Positions 47,903-56,116 of a stretch of 64,000 bases of DNA are shown in pieces. Location of the stretch: contig NZ_BCVA01000004.1 of the NCBI RefSeq assembly GCF_001591505.1, forward strand, positions 1 through 64,000. The letters run 5' to 3'. The notes under the pieces were generated by a model. It did no database searches. It saw only the letters and a list, made by a program, of their open reading frames with translations, and was not told the DNA's origin. Within the stretch, counting starts at the first letter, position 1. Every line of letters begins with the position of its first letter. The translations under genes and the position numbers were made by a program. The DNA is from Neobacillus niacini NBRC 15566 (GTDB taxonomy: Bacteria > Bacillota > Bacilli > Bacillales > Cytobacillaceae).

Positions 47903-48745
47903 TTAAAAATCAATGTTGTCAGGGTTTGGACCGACTCTATGATTTTCATTAAGACTACTTATTTGGTCCAAATCTTCTGCTTTTAGTTCAAAATCAAATA
48001 TAGATGAGTTCTCTATGATTCTTTGTTCCTTTGTTGATTTAGGTATGGTAACAACCCCATTTTGTAAATCCCAGCGTAAAATGACTTGAGCGACTGATTT
48101 GTTATATTTATTGGCTAGGTCCTTTAGTAAAGGATGATCAAATAATTGACCCTGCATTAAAGGGGACCAGGCTTCAAATTGAATGCCGTTGTTATCACAG
48201 AAGGCTTTGACTTCTGCCTGAGTTAGACGTGGGTGATATTCCACTTGATTGACCATTGGTTTTATCTCGGCATCTTTTAGTACATCTTCTAAATGATGGA
48301 CTTGGAAGTTACTTACTCCAATTGCTTTTACTCTTCCTGCTTTATAAAGAGTTTCTAGCGCACGCCATGCATCTTTATATTTCCCCTCCACTGGCCAGTG
48401 AATCAGGAATAAATCTAAATAATCAAGACCCAGTTTCGCTAAACTATTCTCATAGGCTTTCAGTGTTGATTCGTACCCTAAGTCAGAGTTCCAAACCTTT
48501 GAGGTAATAAATAATTCTTCTCTTGTAATGCCGAATTCATTGATTGCTTCGCGAATGGCTTGCCCAACGCCTTCTTCATTCCCATATATAGCGGCTGTAT
48601 CGATACTGCGGTAACCTTGTTTAATCGCAAATTTAACTGCATTCACTAATTCTGGACCTTCTTCGACTTTGAATACCCCTAGACCGAACCAAGGCATTTT
48701 TACTCCATTCGATAAAGTAGTTGTTGCTTGTAAGTTGTTTGTCAT
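47903..48745 (-). CDS. Aldo/keto reductase (YvgN-like)
   Basis: A 280-aa NADPH-dependent oxidoreductase with TIM-barrel fold. Catalytic Asp in DTAAIYGNE with Tyr, Lys in ITSKVWNSD and His in LIHWP form the usual tetrad; IGVSNF and IPKSTKEQRI are family blocks. It starts 1 nt after the stop codon of the MFS gene, so the two form an operon. The pair is divergent from an HxlR regulator, which in Bacillus often controls responses to aldehydes or quinones. Probably detoxifies reactive carbonyls. Confidence 0.9.
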   Translation of the reverse strand: MTNNLQATTTLSNGVKMPWFGLGVFKVEEGPELVNAVKFAIKQGYRSIDTAAIYGNEEGVGQAIREAINEFGITREELFITSKVWNSDLGYESTLKAYENSLAKLGLDYLDLFLIHWPVEGKYKDAWRALETLYKAGRVKAIGVSNFQVHHLEDVLKDAEIKPMVNQVEYHPRLTQAEVKAFCDNNGIQFEAWSPLMQGQLFDHPLLKDLANKYNKSVAQVILRWDLQNGVVTIPKSTKEQRIIENSSIFDFELKAEDLDQISSLNENHRVGPNPDNIDF

Positions 48746-48746
48746 T

Positions 48747-49979
48747 TTATTGAACCTCCAATTTTTGATTAGAAAATAAACACTGGTTATCAGTAACGGT
48801 TTTGTCTTTTTCTTCTAGCTTTCGGCTCCAGCCTGTCAGGAAGACGGCGCCAAGAACCATCAGGGCACCAATCCAAGTGGTATGGATGAGTCCAATTGAA
48901 TCGGTTATGATTCCGCCTAAATAGGAACCAATCGCAATTCCTGCATTGAACGCAGCAATATTAAGGGCCGAAGCTACGTCTACAGCGCTTGGTACATAAC
49001 GCTCAGCCAGCATGACCACATACACTTGTAATCCAGGAACGTTCATAAATGCAAGCAGGCCCATAAAGAAAATCGTAATTAATCCCGCTATTTTAAATGG
49101 TGCGGTAAACATTAATATAAATAGAACCAAAGCTTGGACAATAAACATATACAACAGTGCCTTAATTGGATTTTGATTGGATACCTTTCCTCCAATCATA
49201 TTTCCGATGGCGATTGCAATCCCATAGCCAAGTAGAATCGCAGCCACCGTTCCTTCTTTAAAGCCTGTGATATCTTGAAGGATTGGAGATAGATAAGTAA
49301 AGACTACAAATGTTCCTCCGTACCCTAAGGCGGTAATGATAAAGACAAGTAAAAGCCGGCCATTTTTGACGATTTTTAGTTGATCACGAAAAGATGAAAC
49401 ACTACCTTTTCGTAAAGACGATGGTATCAGAATACTATTCGCAAGTAATGCGATGACTCCCACAACAATAATCAGAATAAACGCCATTCGCCAGCCAAAT
49501 TGTTGACCAATAAAGGTACCAAGCGGAACACCGGTTACCGTGGCTACGGTTAGTCCTGAAAACATAATGGAGATTGCGCTGGCTCTCTTATTTTCCGGTA
49601 CTAAATCAGCTGCGATCGTAGAGCCGATTGACATGAAAATACCATGGGAGAGGGCAGATATAACGCGTGCTACCAAGAGTACGCCGATGCTTGTTGCACT
49701 TGCCGCCAGACCATTCCCGATAATAAAAATCACCATGATCCATAACAATAAAGATTTCCGTGACATACTAGAAGTAACAGATGTCAGAATAGGTGCCCCG
49801 AAGGTAACTCCTAGTGCATATAAGGAAACCGTTAAACCGGCAGTTGTAACGGGAATTTCTAAATCATTTGCAATTAACGGTAAAAGTCCGACACTGATAA
49901 ATTCAGTGGTTCCAATTGCAAAGGCACTTATGGCTAATGCCAACAGCGCAAACAAACTTTGTTTATGATTGAAAGACAT
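48747..49979 (-). CDS. MFS efflux transporter (AraJ/YdhP-like)
   Basis: A 410-aa major facilitator with 12 helices. FAIGTTEFISVGLLPLIAND in helix 1 is the hallmark of the AraJ/YdhP/purine-efflux-like subgroup. ATG 49979 follows AGGAGGAG; an upstream in-frame start at 50030 lies before that site. First gene of the operon with the aldo/keto reductase. Likely exports a toxic compound or metabolite under HxlR-family control. Confidence 0.88.
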   Translation of the reverse strand: MSFNHKQSLFALLALAISAFAIGTTEFISVGLLPLIANDLEIPVTTAGLTVSLYALGVTFGAPILTSVTSSMSRKSLLLWIMVIFIIGNGLAASATSIGVLLVARVISALSHGIFMSIGSTIAADLVPENKRASAISIMFSGLTVATVTGVPLGTFIGQQFGWRMAFILIIVVGVIALLANSILIPSSLRKGSVSSFRDQLKIVKNGRLLLVFIITALGYGGTFVVFTYLSPILQDITGFKEGTVAAILLGYGIAIAIGNMIGGKVSNQNPIKALLYMFIVQALVLFILMFTAPFKIAGLITIFFMGLLAFMNVPGLQVYVVMLAERYVPSAVDVASALNIAAFNAGIAIGSYLGGIITDSIGLIHTTWIGALMVLGAVFLTGWSRKLEEKDKTVTDNQCLFSNQKLEVQ

Positions 49980-50076
49980 ATGTTGTCTCCTCCTTATGAA
50001 TTTTTGAACGATTTGCTTTTTACGGCTCAATCGATAAATGTTATTATGAGATATAGTGAAACATTAGTGAAGTACG

Positions 50077-50119
50077 CACTTTAAAGTGATATAGATACTT
50101 AGAAGTAATATAGGTACTT
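50077..50119. promoter_or_regulatory. Repeated sites between the MFS and HxlR genes
   Basis: A 12-bp palindrome CACTTTAAAGTG (50077-50088) runs into a pair of 15-bp direct repeats, GTGATATAGATACTT (50086-50100) and GTAATATAGGTACTT (50105-50119), 19 bp apart. They lie in the divergent promoter region and are good candidates for HxlR-protein sites. Confidence 0.5.
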
Positions 50120-50152
50120 TTTGGTTCCTATTAGTGAGGAGGCAATCGACAT

Positions 50153-50521
50153 ATGAAACAAAAGAAATATAATATATCAGTAGAAGCAACGTTAGAAGTA
50201 ATTGGCGGCAAGTGGAAGTGTGTGATTCTCTGCCATTTAACCCACGGCAAGAAACGAACAAGTGAATTGAAACGCTTAATGCCGGATATAACTCAGAAAA
50301 TGTTGACGCAGCAATTGCGTGAATTAGAGGAAGATGGTGTGATAAACCGAATCGTTTATAATCAAGTTCCGCCGAAAGTGGAGTATGAGTTAAGTGAGTA
50401 TGGCAGGAGTTTAGAAGGGATTTTAAATTCACTTTGCACATGGGGAGAAAAACATATTACCAAAGTTTATGGAAGTTTAGATGTCTTAGAAGAGAACGTA
50501 CTAAATGAACATTTAAAATAA
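50153..50521 (+). CDS. HxlR-family transcriptional regulator
   Basis: A 122-aa winged helix regulator. The family signature appears as EATLEVIGGKWKCVILCHL, then RTSELKRLMPDITQKMLTQQLRELEEDGVINR and the wing PPKVEYELSEYG. A GAGGAGG-like site precedes the ATG. Divergent from the MFS-aldo/keto reductase operon. B. subtilis relatives (HxlR, YodB, CatR, HypR) respond to formaldehyde, quinones or disulphide stress. This protein has one Cys near residue 22 and another in a late TLCTWGEK-like segment, so thiol sensing is possible. Confidence 0.9.
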   Translation: MKQKKYNISVEATLEVIGGKWKCVILCHLTHGKKRTSELKRLMPDITQKMLTQQLRELEEDGVINRIVYNQVPPKVEYELSEYGRSLEGILNSLCTWGEKHITKVYGSLDVLEENVLNEHLK

Positions 50522-50574
50522 AAACACTGTTAAATTTTCATTGCTGATTTTTTGTGCAGCGGTATAAAAGGTAG

Positions 50575-50831
50575 ATGAAGGACAAATCAGTAGAACTTCA
50601 GATGAGATTAGTCCTTCATAAGGTTGATGAAAGACAAATCAAGAGATTCCACAGTGAGATTTGTCCTTCATAAGGTTGATGAAGGACAAATCGAGAGATT
50701 CCACTGTAAGATTAGTCCTTCATAAGGGTGATGAAAGACAAATCAGGAGATTCCACAGTGAGTTTAGTCCTTCATAAGGGTGATGAAAGACAAATCGAGA
50801 GATTCCACGATGAGTTTAGTCCTTCATAAGG
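50575..50831. repeat. 52-bp hairpin repeat array, five units
   Basis: Units start with ATGAAGGACAAATC or ATGAAAGACAAATC at 50575, 50627, 50679, 50731 and 50783, exactly 52 bp apart. Each ends with TTAGTCCTTCATAAGG or TTTGTCCTTCATAAGG, giving a hairpin with the unit start. The stem is the same as in the array at 40406, 10 kb away, while the loop (AGAGATTCCACAGTGAG) is different. It lies between two convergent genes. Confidence 0.88.
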
Positions 50832-50872
50832 TTTTTCGTGGCCGAAATCAACATCAGCCTTTAACTAAGCAA

Positions 50873-50907
50873 AAAAACAGGCGTATCCTTTTTCAAGGAT
50901 AACGCCT
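50873..50907 (-). terminator. Terminator of the siderophore importer operon
   Basis: The stem AGGCGTTATCC-type pairing (50879-50888 with 50897-50907) is followed on the minus strand by a T-run, overlapping the stop codon of the last permease gene. Confidence 0.8.
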
Positions 50908-51914
50908 TATTTTTTCAATAAAAGGTAAACAAAGTAGGGTGCACCAATTAGTGCTACCATAATACCGGCAGGGATTCCTGCAGATTCCATGATATTCCGT
51001 CCTACAGTATCTGCAAAAACGAGCAGCCAGCCGCCAATTAGAATGGCGATGGGAATAAATAACTGATTTCGCGGTCCTACTAACGCTTTTGCCATATGCG
51101 GCGCCATTAAGCCGATAAAGGTAATTCCTCCCGTAACTGACACAGCAGATGCAGCAAGGGCAACAGCGGTTATCAGTAAAACAATTCGTTCTTTTTCAAT
51201 TGATACACCGACGCCGATGGCGACTGGTTCACTTAGACTAAGCAGATTCAACCGATTTGCCTTATATAAGGTAAAAGGAAGCAGTACAACCAGCCAAGGG
51301 AGGAGCGCCCAAATAAATGGCCAATCGGTTCCCCAAATATTTCCTGCTAACCATTTTGCAATAAAGTCGACCTTTGCCCGTTCGGCAGAAGAAATCAGGA
51401 CAATCATCGCTCCGGAAAGCGCCATCGAAAAACCAACCCCGATTAACACCAATCGTACTGGCTGCATTCCTTCCGTTTTGCTGTACGCGAATAGATAGAT
51501 GAGAACGGCAGTCAGCAATGCTCCGAGAAAAGCCGCTAGCGGGAGCATGTAGACAAACGAACCTGCCTCGATCGGGAAAAACAAAAAGAAAACCGTGACA
51601 GCAACCCCCGCTCCGGAGTTAATCCCAATAATCCCAGGGTCAGCTAAATCATTTCGGGTGATTCCCTGTAAAATAGCCCCTGATAAAGCGAGTGCCATAC
51701 CAGCTAAAAGGGTAATGATGATTCGCGGTAATCGAACCGAAAATAATACAAATTCCTCTTTGAACGTACCTTGGCCAAAAAGAGTAGGAATCAGCCGGTC
51801 ATAAGATAGAGAGGCAGGACCTAACCCCATTCCAACTACGAGCGTAAGGATAATTAATGCAAGTAAACTGATGAAAATGATACGTTGTTTTCTTATTAGT
51901 GAAGGTTGGATCAT
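50907..51914 (-). CDS. Iron-siderophore ABC permease (FecCD, YfhA-like)
   Basis: A 335-aa FecCD-family permease with about nine or ten helices. Typical segments are RLPRIIITLLAGMALALSGAILQGITRNDLADPGIIGINSGAG and the cytoplasmic GGITFIGLMAPHMAKALVG loop that contacts the ATPase. It overlaps the upstream permease by 4 nt and is the last gene of a four-gene importer operon. Gene order and features resemble the B. subtilis schizokinen/arthrobactin system (YfiY-YfiZ-YfhA with YusV). Confidence 0.9.
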   Translation of the reverse strand: MIQPSLIRKQRIIFISLLALIILTLVVGMGLGPASLSYDRLIPTLFGQGTFKEEFVLFSVRLPRIIITLLAGMALALSGAILQGITRNDLADPGIIGINSGAGVAVTVFFLFFPIEAGSFVYMLPLAAFLGALLTAVLIYLFAYSKTEGMQPVRLVLIGVGFSMALSGAMIVLISSAERAKVDFIAKWLAGNIWGTDWPFIWALLPWLVVLLPFTLYKANRLNLLSLSEPVAIGVGVSIEKERIVLLITAVALAASAVSVTGGITFIGLMAPHMAKALVGPRNQLFIPIAILIGGWLLVFADTVGRNIMESAGIPAGIMVALIGAPYFVYLLLKK

Positions 51915-52921
51915 GAGAATGCCTTACCTCCTTTACGGACAATCACAAGAAAGAAAGGTAATCCCAAGGTGGCCACAATCGCAGCCACAGGTGTTTCAAA
52001 GGGAGCATTAATGGTCCGTCCAAGTGTATCAGCGAAAAGCATAAAGGTGGCTCCAGAAATAGCCGTCATAGGAAGAATAAAACGATAATCCGTCCCAACC
52101 ATTGCGCGTACGACATGAGGGACCATTAAGCCGATGAAAGCCATGTTTCCCACAAGGGCAACAGAAGCCCCTGCTAATAGAATAATGGATATAAAAAGAA
52201 TGACCTTTATTTGTGTTGTTTTTTGACCTAGTCCAACTGCTACTTCTTCACTTAAACTAAGAATTGTAAGCTGCCTTGATAAAAAGAAAGACACTAGTAA
52301 CCCAACTAGGATGAAGGGGATAATAATCTGGAGCTGCTCCCATGTAGTGCCAACCATTCCTCCTGCCGTCCACATTGAGACATTTTTTGATATTTTAAAA
52401 TAAATCCCAATTCCTTCTGCAATGGCATAAAGGAAAGCAGAAACAGCTGCTCCAGCTAGTACAATCTTTAGAGGAGAAAAGCCGCCTTTTCTCATCGCAC
52501 CTATGCCGAATACCATGGTGGTTCCCACCGCTGCTCCAATAAAGCAGGCAATGGTAATACTGAAATAATTAGCTGAAGGGATAAACGCGATAATGAATGC
52601 TAGTGCTGCATTTGCCCCCGCTGTTAAACCAAGTAAGCCTGGATCAGCGAGGGGATTCCTCGTGATCCCCTGCATAATAGCTCCAGCAACGGAAAGGGCA
52701 GCTCCAACCACGATAGCAGCGATTTCACGCGGCAGTCGTATTTCACGAATGATGGAAATTTTTTCACCCTGCGCATTAGAGAAAAGTGCCTGTGATACAT
52801 CTTGGAGCGAAATATCTGCTGCTCCCATAATCAAGGAAAGGATAAACATTGCGGCAAATATAAGAAGTCCGATTATCAATTTTAAGCCAAAAGGAATGGA
52901 ACGTTGGTTTTCTCTTGTCAT
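51911..52921 (-). CDS. Iron-siderophore ABC permease (FecCD, YfiZ-like)
   Basis: A 336-aa partner of the preceding-listed permease. REIAAIVVGAALSVAGAIMQ, GITRNPLADPGLLGLTAGAN and GNMAFIGLMVPHVVRAMVG are FecCD hallmarks. About nine or ten helices. It lies 69 bp after the binding-protein gene, with a hairpin in the gap. The two permeases form the membrane channel of the importer. Confidence 0.9.
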   Translation of the reverse strand: MTRENQRSIPFGLKLIIGLLIFAAMFILSLIMGAADISLQDVSQALFSNAQGEKISIIREIRLPREIAAIVVGAALSVAGAIMQGITRNPLADPGLLGLTAGANAALAFIIAFIPSANYFSITIACFIGAAVGTTMVFGIGAMRKGGFSPLKIVLAGAAVSAFLYAIAEGIGIYFKISKNVSMWTAGGMVGTTWEQLQIIIPFILVGLLVSFFLSRQLTILSLSEEVAVGLGQKTTQIKVILFISIILLAGASVALVGNMAFIGLMVPHVVRAMVGTDYRFILPMTAISGATFMLFADTLGRTINAPFETPVAAIVATLGLPFFLVIVRKGGKAFS

Positions 52922-52954
52922 AACTCTCTCATCTTTTCTTTCGTAGAATAGGGT

Positions 52955-52985
52955 GAAGAGGAATCCTTTATAAGAATTCCTCTTC
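52955..52985 (-). promoter_or_regulatory. Intercistronic hairpin after the iron binding-protein gene
   Basis: A 10-bp perfect stem (GAAGAGGAAT with ATTCCTCTTC) without a strong T-run lies between the binding-protein and permease genes. It matches the position of the hairpins after the sugar binding-protein genes and may stabilise the upstream mRNA. Confidence 0.5.
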
Positions 52986-52990
52986 TAATA

Positions 52991-53914
52991 TTAATTACCT
53001 AAAAATGATTTCTTAATAAATTCTAACTGCTTTTCTAGTGTTATTGGATCACTGAAAGAAGCACCTTGTCCATTCATTTCAAAGACGCGATTGTTCTTAA
53101 CCGCAGGAATGTTTTTGTACGTTTCCGTTTCTTGGAAGGAAGTATCAGCGTCTGAGTATTTACTTAAAATCATATAATCTCCTGCATACTCAGGAATGAC
53201 TTCGGCCGAAAGAGTAAAGTATCCAGATGACTCTGCCACTTCTTTCACTTTTTCAGGCATTTTTAGTTTCATTGCTTGATATAGGATTTCTGTTCCACGT
53301 GCCCAGTTGCTTCCGAAAACATAAAGATCTTTTCCGTAGCTTTCCATAACCGATACGGTTGCATCTTCACCGATCTTGGCGCGGATTTCTTCTCCCGCAC
53401 TTTCAGCTTCTTTCTTGAAGTTGTCCACCCAAGCTTGGGCCTCTTTTTCTTTATTTAATAGTTTTCCAATTTCAATGTGCTGTGTTAAATAATCAACCTT
53501 TCCCCAAGTATAGGTAACGGTAGGGGCAATTTCACTTAACTTATCAACGTTTTTAATATTAGATAAACCAATGATTAAGTCTGGTTCTAGTTCAATAATT
53601 TTTTCTAAGTCTTCATCGGATACTTCTGCAACATCTTTCATTTCTTTTTCGAATGTCGGGTTATTCTTAGACCATGTGTCTACACCGACAACATTCACAC
53701 CTAAATCAAGGACATTACCAGTGAATCCGGATAATAGAATAACGCGCTGTGGGTCAGCAGGTACTTCAATCGGTCCATTTTCTGATTGGTATGTAATCGT
53801 TTCAGATTTTTTCTCATTTGGTGCTGTATTTTCTTCTTCTTTAGAAGTATCTGTACCGCAGGCACTAATAATTAACGCTGCGAGCAGGATAAAGGGCAGT
53901 AGTAGTTTTTTCAT
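52991..53914 (-). CDS. Iron-siderophore binding lipoprotein (YfiY/FeuA-like)
   Basis: A 307-aa class III binding protein anchored by a lipobox IISAC (Cys19). The mature part has two Rossmann-like lobes with VPADPQRVILLSGFTGNVLDLG and LEPDLIIGLSN motifs typical of ferric siderophore receptors. AAAGGAG precedes the ATG. Its start lies 50 nt inside the end of the ATPase gene. Likely binds a hydroxamate-citrate siderophore such as schizokinen, judged from similarity in layout to YfiY; ligand unproven. Confidence 0.88.
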   Translation of the reverse strand: MKKLLLPFILLAALIISACGTDTSKEEENTAPNEKKSETITYQSENGPIEVPADPQRVILLSGFTGNVLDLGVNVVGVDTWSKNNPTFEKEMKDVAEVSDEDLEKIIELEPDLIIGLSNIKNVDKLSEIAPTVTYTWGKVDYLTQHIEIGKLLNKEKEAQAWVDNFKKEAESAGEEIRAKIGEDATVSVMESYGKDLYVFGSNWARGTEILYQAMKLKMPEKVKEVAESSGYFTLSAEVIPEYAGDYMILSKYSDADTSFQETETYKNIPAVKNNRVFEMNGQGASFSDPITLEKQLEFIKKSFLGN

Positions 53915-54710
53915 GTTTAGTTTCTCCTTTTAGTAAATTGTACGTTACGCACATTGGTTTTTTTGTGCGGGGGTCATTGCCGATAACAGCGTCAATATTG
54001 AATACCTTCCTCAACACTTTTTGGCTGATTACTTCTTCACAACTTCCTGCCTTGACAATTTCACCGTCTTTTAAAGCGATAATATGATCGGCAAAGCGCG
54101 CAGCTTGGTTTAAATCATGTAGAACCATGACAATCGTCCGCTGTTGCTCGTGATTTAATTTTTGCAGAAGCTCTAAAACCTCTAATTGATGAGCCATATC
54201 TAAATAGGTAGTTGGTTCATCAAGGAAAATAATTTCCGTTTCCTGCGCCAGTGCCATCGCAATCCATACGCGTTGACGTTGTCCGCCTGACAGGGCATCA
54301 ACTGGACGGAATTTATAATCAATGGTTCCTGTTACATCTAGGGCCCAGTCAATTACTTCATAATCCTTCTTTGTTAGGCGGCCAAAGCCTTTTTGATAGG
54401 GGAAACGCCCATAGGATACCAGCTCACCAACGGTTAATCCACTTGCACTTTCTGGTGTTTGTGGAAGAATGGCCATTTGTTTTGCCAGAATCTTTGTGTT
54501 TACTTTTGAAATATCTTTACCATCTAAAAGGATGGACCCTGATTGGTGGGAAATAATACGTGTAATTGCTTTCAATAATGTCGATTTTCCACACCCATTC
54601 GGTCCGATAATGGTTGTTATCTGTCTATCTGGAATTTCAATACTTAGACTTTTGACAATTAAGCGTTCACCATAGCCAATGCTTAAATCATCAGTAGAAA
54701 GGCGAACCAT
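53865..54710 (-). CDS. Iron-siderophore ABC ATPase (YusV/FepC-like)
   Basis: A 281-aa ATPase that powers the importer. Walker A GPNGCGKST (36-44), Q-loop in ILPQTPES, signature LSGGQRQRV, Walker B IIFLDEP and the switch His in VLHDLNQAARFADH are all present. Its last 16 codons overlap the binding-protein start by 50 nt, an unusually long overlap that includes that gene's ribosome site. First gene of the operon, just downstream of a perfect Fur box. In B. subtilis the equivalent ATPase YusV is encoded elsewhere. Confidence 0.93.
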   Translation of the reverse strand: MVRLSTDDLSIGYGERLIVKSLSIEIPDRQITTIIGPNGCGKSTLLKAITRIISHQSGSILLDGKDISKVNTKILAKQMAILPQTPESASGLTVGELVSYGRFPYQKGFGRLTKKDYEVIDWALDVTGTIDYKFRPVDALSGGQRQRVWIAMALAQETEIIFLDEPTTYLDMAHQLEVLELLQKLNHEQQRTIVMVLHDLNQAARFADHIIALKDGEIVKAGSCEEVISQKVLRKVFNIDAVIGNDPRTKKPMCVTYNLLKGETKHEKTTTALYPARSVNY

Positions 54711-54740
54711 TGTAATCCTCCTTTTGTTTCTGGAAATAAT

Positions 54741-54755
54741 TGATAATGATTATCA
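54741..54755. promoter_or_regulatory. Fur box of the siderophore importer
   Basis: TGATAATGATTATCA is a perfect 7-1-7 Fur box, 30 bp upstream of the ATPase start. Iron-replete Fur should repress the operon here. Confidence 0.9.
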
Positions 54756-54785
54756 GTGTCGTTATGACCTAACTATAAAGGTGAG

Positions 54786-54800
54786 TGATAATGATTGTCA
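54786..54800. promoter_or_regulatory. Second Fur box
   Basis: TGATAATGATTGTCA differs from the perfect 7-1-7 box by one base. It lies 45 bp from the first box, upstream of the importer promoter. The 313-bp gap 54711-55023 holds only these control sites. Confidence 0.7.
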
Positions 54801-54949
54801 ATTACAATTTTGTGAATATTTTTTTATCAACTAATAGTGTTTACCAAATAAAGTCTCTTTTTCCTGTTAAATAAAGGTTTGTGTTTAATTTAAGGTCTGT
54901 CAAGATATCGACAAATATGAGCGCCGCAGAATTTTCAAAAAAATATGTA

Positions 54950-54996
54950 TTGAAATCGTTGGGGAAATCCATTAATCTTATTGATAATGATAATCA
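54950..54996 (+). promoter_or_regulatory. Promoter and Fur box of the FNR-like gene
   Basis: TTGAAA (54950-54955) and TAATCT (54973-54978) are 17 bp apart. TGATAATGATAATCA (54982-54996), one base off the perfect Fur box, covers the expected transcription start. The gene starts at 55024. Confidence 0.75.
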
Positions 54997-55023
54997 ATTA
55001 CAATTGGTTAGGGAGTGGACGGA

Positions 55024-56076
55024 ATGGAACAACAAGAATTGTTTGATGTGACGGTAATTGGCGGGGGACCTGCAGGACTTTATTCTACTTTTTATAGCGG
55101 ACTTCGAGAAATGAAGACTAAGGTCATTGAATACCAACCGGAATTAGGCGGAAAGATTCATTTCTATCCAGAAAAAATGATCTGGGATGTCGGCGGTTTA
55201 ACACCCATTACGGGAGCAAAATTAATGGAACAGCTTGTTGAACAGGCGTTAACCTTTAGTCCAACCGTTGTTTTGAATGAAAAAGTAGAGTCGATCGCGC
55301 GCAATGAAGAAGGAATCTTTGTCTTAAAGGGATCTTCTGGACAAGAGCATTTTTCAAAAACAGTGATTGTTGCTATTGGCAGCGGCATTTTAAATCCGCA
55401 AAAGCTGAACATAGAGGGCGCAGAAAGATTTGAAGTATCTAATTTACATTACACCGTTAAATCCTTTGCACAATTCAAGGATAAAACCGTAATCATATCA
55501 GGCGGCGGAAATTCTGCTGTTGACTGGGCAAATGAATTAGAGTCTATTGCGAAAAAAGTCTATTTAACCTATAGAAAAGAAGAATTGGGAGGGCATGGAC
55601 AAGAAGCGCAGGCAACAAAGCTACTTGAAAGCTCTGTAGAATGTTTCTTTCAATCTTCGATCACCAAATTAATCGCCAATGGCGACCGTGATGAAATCGC
55701 CACCGTGGAATTAACGAACCACGAGACAGGTGAGGTATCTAATTTGGCAGTAGATGAAGTGGTTATTAGTCATGGCTATGAACAGGACGCAACCTTACTG
55801 GAAAATAGTGAGATGGATATTACTAGAGTAGATAATTATTATATTGCGGGAAACGCAACAAGCGAATCTTCCATAGAGGGTCTTTATGCTGCTGGAGATA
55901 TTCTCATGTACGAGGGGAAAATCAATCTAATTGCCGGTGCTTTTCAAGATGCAGCCAATGCTGTAAACAAAGCGAAGAAGTTTATCCAGCCGGACGCCGC
56001 TAAAGTCGCGATGGTATCTTCTCATCATGAGGCTTTTAAAAAGCGTAATAAGGAATTAATTAAGCAAATGATATAA
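55024..56076 (+). CDS. Ferredoxin-NADP reductase-like flavoprotein (YcgT/YumC family)
   Basis: A 350-aa thioredoxin-reductase-like FNR. The FAD-binding GGGPAGLYSTFY lies at the N-terminus, the NADPH-binding GGGNSAVDWANEL in the middle, and AAGDILMYEGKINLIAGAFQDAANAVN near the C-terminus. It lacks the CxxC redox motif of thioredoxin reductases. ATG 55024 is preceded by AGGGAG. The Fur box at its promoter ties it to iron limitation; in B. subtilis the related YcgT is Fur-regulated. It may deliver electrons for releasing iron from imported siderophores (inference). Confidence 0.88.
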   Translation: MEQQELFDVTVIGGGPAGLYSTFYSGLREMKTKVIEYQPELGGKIHFYPEKMIWDVGGLTPITGAKLMEQLVEQALTFSPTVVLNEKVESIARNEEGIFVLKGSSGQEHFSKTVIVAIGSGILNPQKLNIEGAERFEVSNLHYTVKSFAQFKDKTVIISGGGNSAVDWANELESIAKKVYLTYRKEELGGHGQEAQATKLLESSVECFFQSSITKLIANGDRDEIATVELTNHETGEVSNLAVDEVVISHGYEQDATLLENSEMDITRVDNYYIAGNATSESSIEGLYAAGDILMYEGKINLIAGAFQDAANAVNKAKKFIQPDAAKVAMVSSHHEAFKKRNKELIKQMI

Positions 56077-56086
56077 TATAGTAAAG

Positions 56087-56116
56087 AAGGTGGACTACTG
56101 CGGTCCACCTTTATTT
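56087..56116. terminator. Terminator between convergent genes
   Basis: The stem AAGGTGGAC/GTCCACCTT with a 7-nt loop is followed by TATTTGG. It separates the FNR-like gene from the GDPD gene. Confidence 0.75.
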
